This document shows, piece by piece, positions 7,857 to 10,191 of a DNA stretch of 10,191 bases. The translations under genes were made by a program, and so were the position numbers. The stretch comes from Acidobacteriaceae bacterium. GTDB taxonomy: Bacteria; Acidobacteriota; Terriglobia; Terriglobales; Acidobacteriaceae. The stretch covers positions 1 to 10,191 of the forward strand of contig DAICZO010000369.1 of assembly GCA_027311125.1 (NCBI GenBank), written 5' to 3'. Below the pieces are notes generated by a model. That model was given only the letters and a program-made list of their open reading frames with translations, made no database searches and was not told where the DNA came from. Position 1 is the stretch's first letter; every line of letters begins with the position of its first letter.

Positions 7857-7885
7857 TTGCAAGCAGTTATATCCTTCTGTATCTT
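7857..7885 (+). promoter_or_regulatory. Candidate sigma-70 promoter for the AT-hook-like gene
   Basis: TTGCAA at 7857-7862 and TATCTT at 7880-7885 are separated by exactly 17 bases, each matching the consensus at four of six positions. They lie in the AT-richer gap after the permease; for example, 7861-7920 has 24 G/C of 60. Transcription from here would leave a leader of about 90 bases before the GTG start at 7982. Motif evidence only. Confidence 0.35.
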
Positions 7886-7970
7886 TTCCACAGTGGCAAA
7901 AATTCGGAGTCCAGTCTTCAGCTTGCACGTTACGCTGAGAATAAGTCGATGACTCGGCCGATAGCCAACT

Positions 7971-7975
7971 GGAGG
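7971..7975 (+). promoter_or_regulatory. Strong ribosome binding site fixing a GTG start
   Basis: GGAGG lies 6 bases before GTG at 7982. It falls inside the longer ORF that opens at ATG 7949, and that ATG has no comparable site. The spacing strongly favours GTG 7982 as the true start. Confidence 0.75.
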
Positions 7976-7981
7976 CAATTC

Positions 7982-8215
7982 GTGGATGTAACTCGTATCA
8001 TTGCAGAGCTCGACGCTCAGATATCTAAATTGCAGCAAGCCCGCGCATTACTCGCTGGCGTTCCGACCGTAAAAGCAGGCCCCGGTCGGCCCAAAGGCAG
8101 CAAGAACACCACCACCAAATCTAAGCGTAACCTCTCGCCAGAAGGTCGCAAGCGTATCGCCGAAGCCATGAAAAAACGCTGGGCCGACCGTCGCAAACAA
8201 TCCACCAAGAGCTAA
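7982..8215 (+). CDS. Small basic protein with an AT-hook-like GRPKGSK core
   Basis: Counted from the GTG at 7982, this protein has 77 residues. Residues 1-25 (DVTRIIAELDAQISKLQQAR) form an amphipathic, probably coiled-coil helix. Residues 34-42 are PGRPKGSKN, an AT-hook-like minor-groove binding core. Residues 43-50 are a Thr/Lys-rich linker. Residues 51-72 (LSPEGRKRIAEAMKKRWADR) form a second, strongly basic helix ending in the KKRW pattern. The whole is histone-like in charge and would be expected to bind AT-rich DNA as a dimer; similar short proteins occur in acidobacterial genomes and lack an assigned role. A nucleoid or regulatory protein is inference. It stands alone between the permease and a strong terminator, in a locally AT-richer stretch. 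The ATG at 7949 would add 11 residues but has no ribosome binding site. Confidence 0.75.
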   Translation: MDVTRIIAELDAQISKLQQARALLAGVPTVKAGPGRPKGSKNTTTKSKRNLSPEGRKRIAEAMKKRWADRRKQSTKS

Positions 8216-8234
8216 TCAATTTCTATCTGAAACC

Positions 8235-8275
8235 AGAAAATGGCAGACGCCCCAGGGCTTCTGCCATTTTCTTTT
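8235..8275. terminator. Bidirectional rho-independent terminator
   Basis: AGAAAATGGCAGA at 8235-8247 and TCTGCCATTTTCT at 8260-8272 form a perfect 13-base-pair inverted repeat. GCC/GGC continues it inside after one mismatch. The plus strand ends in TTTTCTTTT (8267-8275) and the minus strand in TTTTCT. It sits between two converging genes (stops at 8215 and 8299) and can end transcripts from both sides. Confidence 0.88.
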
Positions 8276-8298
8276 ACCAATACTCTCGCAATCAGCAC

Positions 8299-8940
8299 CT
8301 ATCGGGTAGCGATAACTTCCCGCAAGTTATCCTTCGCCAGAAAAAACCGGTAACTATGAAATGCACCTAACATATTCTCTACCTGCCGATTATTGTAGAT
8401 CGCCCGGATCGGATACTCTCCTGCCCGCTGCATCTCCACTACTTCACTATCGGTAAGGTGATACCGGGAAAACGCAGTATCCGGACCAGTTGCCTTTGTA
8501 TGAAAAAAAGCCAGCATCAGTCCACCTTCCTGCATCACCTGCTGTATCCGTTCCACCACCGCTGGCACCAGCGTCTCCGGCAGATAATCCACCGTGTCCC
8601 ACAAAATCACCACATCGAACGTCCTGCCAGAAAAATTCAGATTTGTAGCCAGAAAGCGTTCGACATCGAATCGCGCTGCCTGCTCGCCATCACCCGCAAT
8701 GATCCACTCCGCTTTGCTCGCCTCCTCCACCAGATTCGCCATGTAAATACTGTGCCCAAGGCTCGTGATGTAGTTGATATTCGTCGACGAAGTAGGTCCA
8801 ATATCCAGTATCCGCAGCGACTCCTGCGAACGCAGGTGCTTCAACAAGTCCTTCCATCCACTCGAGTGACGCGGCACCCGGTCCGCACTCCCGCCATGCA
8901 CGCTACTTTTGCTCTCGTTACCGCCAAACAGACCACGCAT
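8299..8940 (-). CDS. Class I SAM-dependent methyltransferase
   Basis: This 213-residue protein has the Rossmann-type methyltransferase core. Motif I is RILDIGPTSSTNINYI (residues 43-58), where the usual GxGxG is replaced by GPTSS. The post-I strand is SIYMANLVEE (64-73), motif IV is FDVVILWDTVDYLP (109-121), and a strand GGLMLAFFH follows at 139-147. The C-terminal third (YHLTDSEVVEMQ, then a terminal FFLAKDNLREVIATR) resembles class I enzymes of unknown substrate. The start is placed at ATG 8940, with GGAAGG 7 bases ahead and AGGAGG 12 bases ahead. The longer ORF to 9027 would overlap the bactofilin gene by 65 bases and adds an arginine-rich, unlikely N-terminus. It follows the bactofilin stop by 22 bases and is surely in the same operon. 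The target of methylation is unknown. Confidence 0.83.
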   Translation of the reverse strand: MRGLFGGNESKSSVHGGSADRVPRHSSGWKDLLKHLRSQESLRILDIGPTSSTNINYITSLGHSIYMANLVEEASKAEWIIAGDGEQAARFDVERFLATNLNFSGRTFDVVILWDTVDYLPETLVPAVVERIQQVMQEGGLMLAFFHTKATGPDTAFSRYHLTDSEVVEMQRAGEYPIRAIYNNRQVENMLGAFHSYRFFLAKDNLREVIATR

Positions 8941-8962
8941 GCGCCCGCCTTCCCTCCTCGGC

Positions 8963-9361
8963 CTAAGCCTTCGCTTCCAGCACCAGTTGTCCGCTGTCTC
9001 CAGCGCTCGCCGCAGCCTTGGCCGCACTCGCAGACGCAGCCAACTCCACCCGCCCCTTGATCACCGCGCTCTCTTCAATCGACAGGCGACTCGCAACAAT
9101 ATCGCCCTGCACCGAAGCCGACTGCCGCAGCTCAATCCGTCCCGTCGCATGGACATTGCCTACCAGAGTACCCAGCACAATCAAATCGCGCACATGGATG
9201 TCGGCAACCACCCGCGCATTCGGCCCCAGCGTCAGGCAGTTCTCCGTCAACTTCACTGTGCCTTCCAGATCGCCATCCATATACAAGTCTTCACTCCCGG
9301 AAATATCGCCCCGGATCACAACGGTTCTGCCGATTACTGTCGAGCCTTCCATTGGCTTCAT
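8963..9361 (-). CDS. Bactofilin (polymer-forming cytoskeletal protein)
   Basis: Bactofilins self-assemble without nucleotides into filaments at the membrane and act in cell shape, polarity and wall synthesis. This 132-residue protein has the short valine/glycine-rich beta-helix repeat of the family in residues 8-106: TVIGRTVVIRGDISGSEDLYM, then DGDLEGTV, NARVVADIHVRDLIVLGTLVGNV, HATGRIEL, QGDIVASRLSIEESAVIKGRV. The tail (107-132) is alanine-rich (AASASAAKAAASAG) and probably disordered. The ATG at 9361 has GGGAGAG 9 bases upstream. The longer ORF to 9427 lacks this and starts with sequence unlike the family. The gene leads a two-gene unit with the methyltransferase and is divergent from the gene at 9571. 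Confidence 0.9.
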   Translation of the reverse strand: MKPMEGSTVIGRTVVIRGDISGSEDLYMDGDLEGTVKLTENCLTLGPNARVVADIHVRDLIVLGTLVGNVHATGRIELRQSASVQGDIVASRLSIEESAVIKGRVELAASASAAKAAASAGDSGQLVLEAKA

Positions 9362-9570
9362 GCGCTTACACTCTCCCCAATTTGATGGTGTCGTCCAACT
9401 CACGCAACCTGCATCGTCCAACAGCACTGAGCACTCTTCTGCACACAGCTTCTTGCCCGAACTATACGCAACCCCATCCCATCAGGCAAACCAGTAAACT
9501 CTGCCTAAGCCTTAAGCGTCTTACCATCTGACACTATCTATAGCTCGCCGCACTTCGGGGTCCAATATCG

Positions 9571-10191
9571 ATGAGTTTTTCGCACCATCCACATCACCGC
9601 AAACACGCATCGACCCCGACCCCGCACCACACACCAGCTTTCGCCTCAGCCCGGCCACGCTTGCTTCGTATCCTGGTCTGGTACTTCCTCGCGGCCACCT
9701 CCTGCCTCACTGTCGCTCAGTCCCTGGCCCAATCCCCCGCACCGCCGCCCGCAACCGCCTTGGACCGCACCGCGCTCCTCTCCCTGCCTCCACGCACCTG
9801 GGCCGTTGAGGCTGCCGCCAAGGAACTCATCACACTCCACCACCCCAACTCCTACCTGCGCTATCGCATGCACATCGTCGACGAAAAAGGCGACAAAGTC
9901 CGCGACATCATCGAAAGCAAAGATGGCAGTGTCGCCCGCCTGCTCTACCGCGATGGTCACCCCCTCACACCGGAGCAGGACGCCGCCGAGCGGTCACGCC
10001 TCAACGACATGCTCGCCTCACCCTCCGACTTCGCCCGCCACATCCGCAGAGACGACGAAGGCAAGAAGATGGCCCATGACATCGTCCAGATCCTGCCCGA
10101 TGCCATGCTCTACTCCTACGCCCCCGAACAAACCCCCTCCGGCGTCAACGGCAGCACCCCTGAAGTCGTCCTCGACTTCAAACCCAATCCC
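9571..10191 (+). CDS. Secreted protein of unknown function, N-terminal part (runs off right edge)
   Basis: The open frame runs from ATG 9571 to the window end with no stop (207 residues visible). Residues 1-30 are unusual: seven histidines among the first 20, then proline/alanine-rich sequence. A membrane segment follows at 31-49 (LLRILVWYFLAATSCLTVA), with likely signal-peptidase cleavage near TVA-QS or SLA-QS, so the protein is probably exported. The mature part (QSPAPPPATALDR onward) is soluble, with motif-like stretches YLRYRMHIVDEKGDKVRDII and DGSVARLLYRDGHPLTPEQ. I do not recognise a named family, although the layout resembles exported lipid- or sorting-type proteins seen in acidobacteria. 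GGGG at 9557-9560 is 10 bases before the ATG. A TTG at 9661 would give a normal short signal peptide and is an alternative start. Confidence 0.7.
   Translation, partial: MSFSHHPHHRKHASTPTPHHTPAFASARPRLLRILVWYFLAATSCLTVAQSLAQSPAPPPATALDRTALLSLPPRTWAVEAAAKELITLHHPNSYLRYRMHIVDEKGDKVRDIIESKDGSVARLLYRDGHPLTPEQDAAERSRLNDMLASPSDFARHIRRDDEGKKMAHDIVQILPDAMLYSYAPEQTPSGVNGSTPEVVLDFKPNP

Noticed and set aside
9025..9027. ATG 9027 as the methyltransferase start
   Set aside because: It overlaps the bactofilin gene by 65 bases and adds an Arg-rich stretch, while ATG 8940 has GGAAGG and AGGAGG ahead of it.

Overview
The window looks like a stretch of chromosome from an acidobacterium of the class Terriglobia (Granulicella/Edaphobacter/Terriglobus-like). 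This is judged from the GC-rich, C/G-ending codon use and from the protein set: a large APC permease with a cytosolic tail, a short GRPKGSK protein, a bactofilin and lnt next to prfB. No rRNA, tRNA, insertion sequence, integrase, CRISPR array or phage gene is visible. No gene-free stretch exceeds about 150 bases.

Left half (1-5117, all minus strand). Read in transcription order, the genes are lnt (apolipoprotein N-acyltransferase, broken by one frameshift), prfB (release factor 2), a DinB-fold protein, a CoA-binding YccU-type protein, and a DsbD/ScsB-like membrane thiol:disulfide reductase that runs off the left edge. The gaps are 11, 91, 34 and 48 bases, so this may be one operon, with lnt-prfB the firmest pair. 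prfB carries the classic autoregulatory +1 frameshift site (CTT TGA C), so its true start is 3436 and a naive ORF call gets the N-terminus wrong.

Middle (5118-7836, plus strand). A short divergent region leads into a 43-residue single-span membrane peptide. It is followed by a 799-residue APC-superfamily transporter whose last 260 or so residues form a soluble domain resembling universal stress protein folds.

Right part (7837-10191). An AT-richer gap with a plausible promoter precedes a 77-residue basic protein with an AT-hook-like GRPKGSK core, started from a GTG behind a strong ribosome binding site. A strong bidirectional terminator separates it from a convergent minus-strand pair: a bactofilin and a class I SAM-dependent methyltransferase 22 bases behind it. 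Divergent from the bactofilin, a secreted protein of unknown function starts at 9571 and runs off the right edge.

Most of this is housekeeping and envelope biology. I do not see a new defence or mobile system. The best leads are the recoding in prfB, the lnt frameshift, the small membrane peptide, the permease-sensor fusion and the AT-hook protein.
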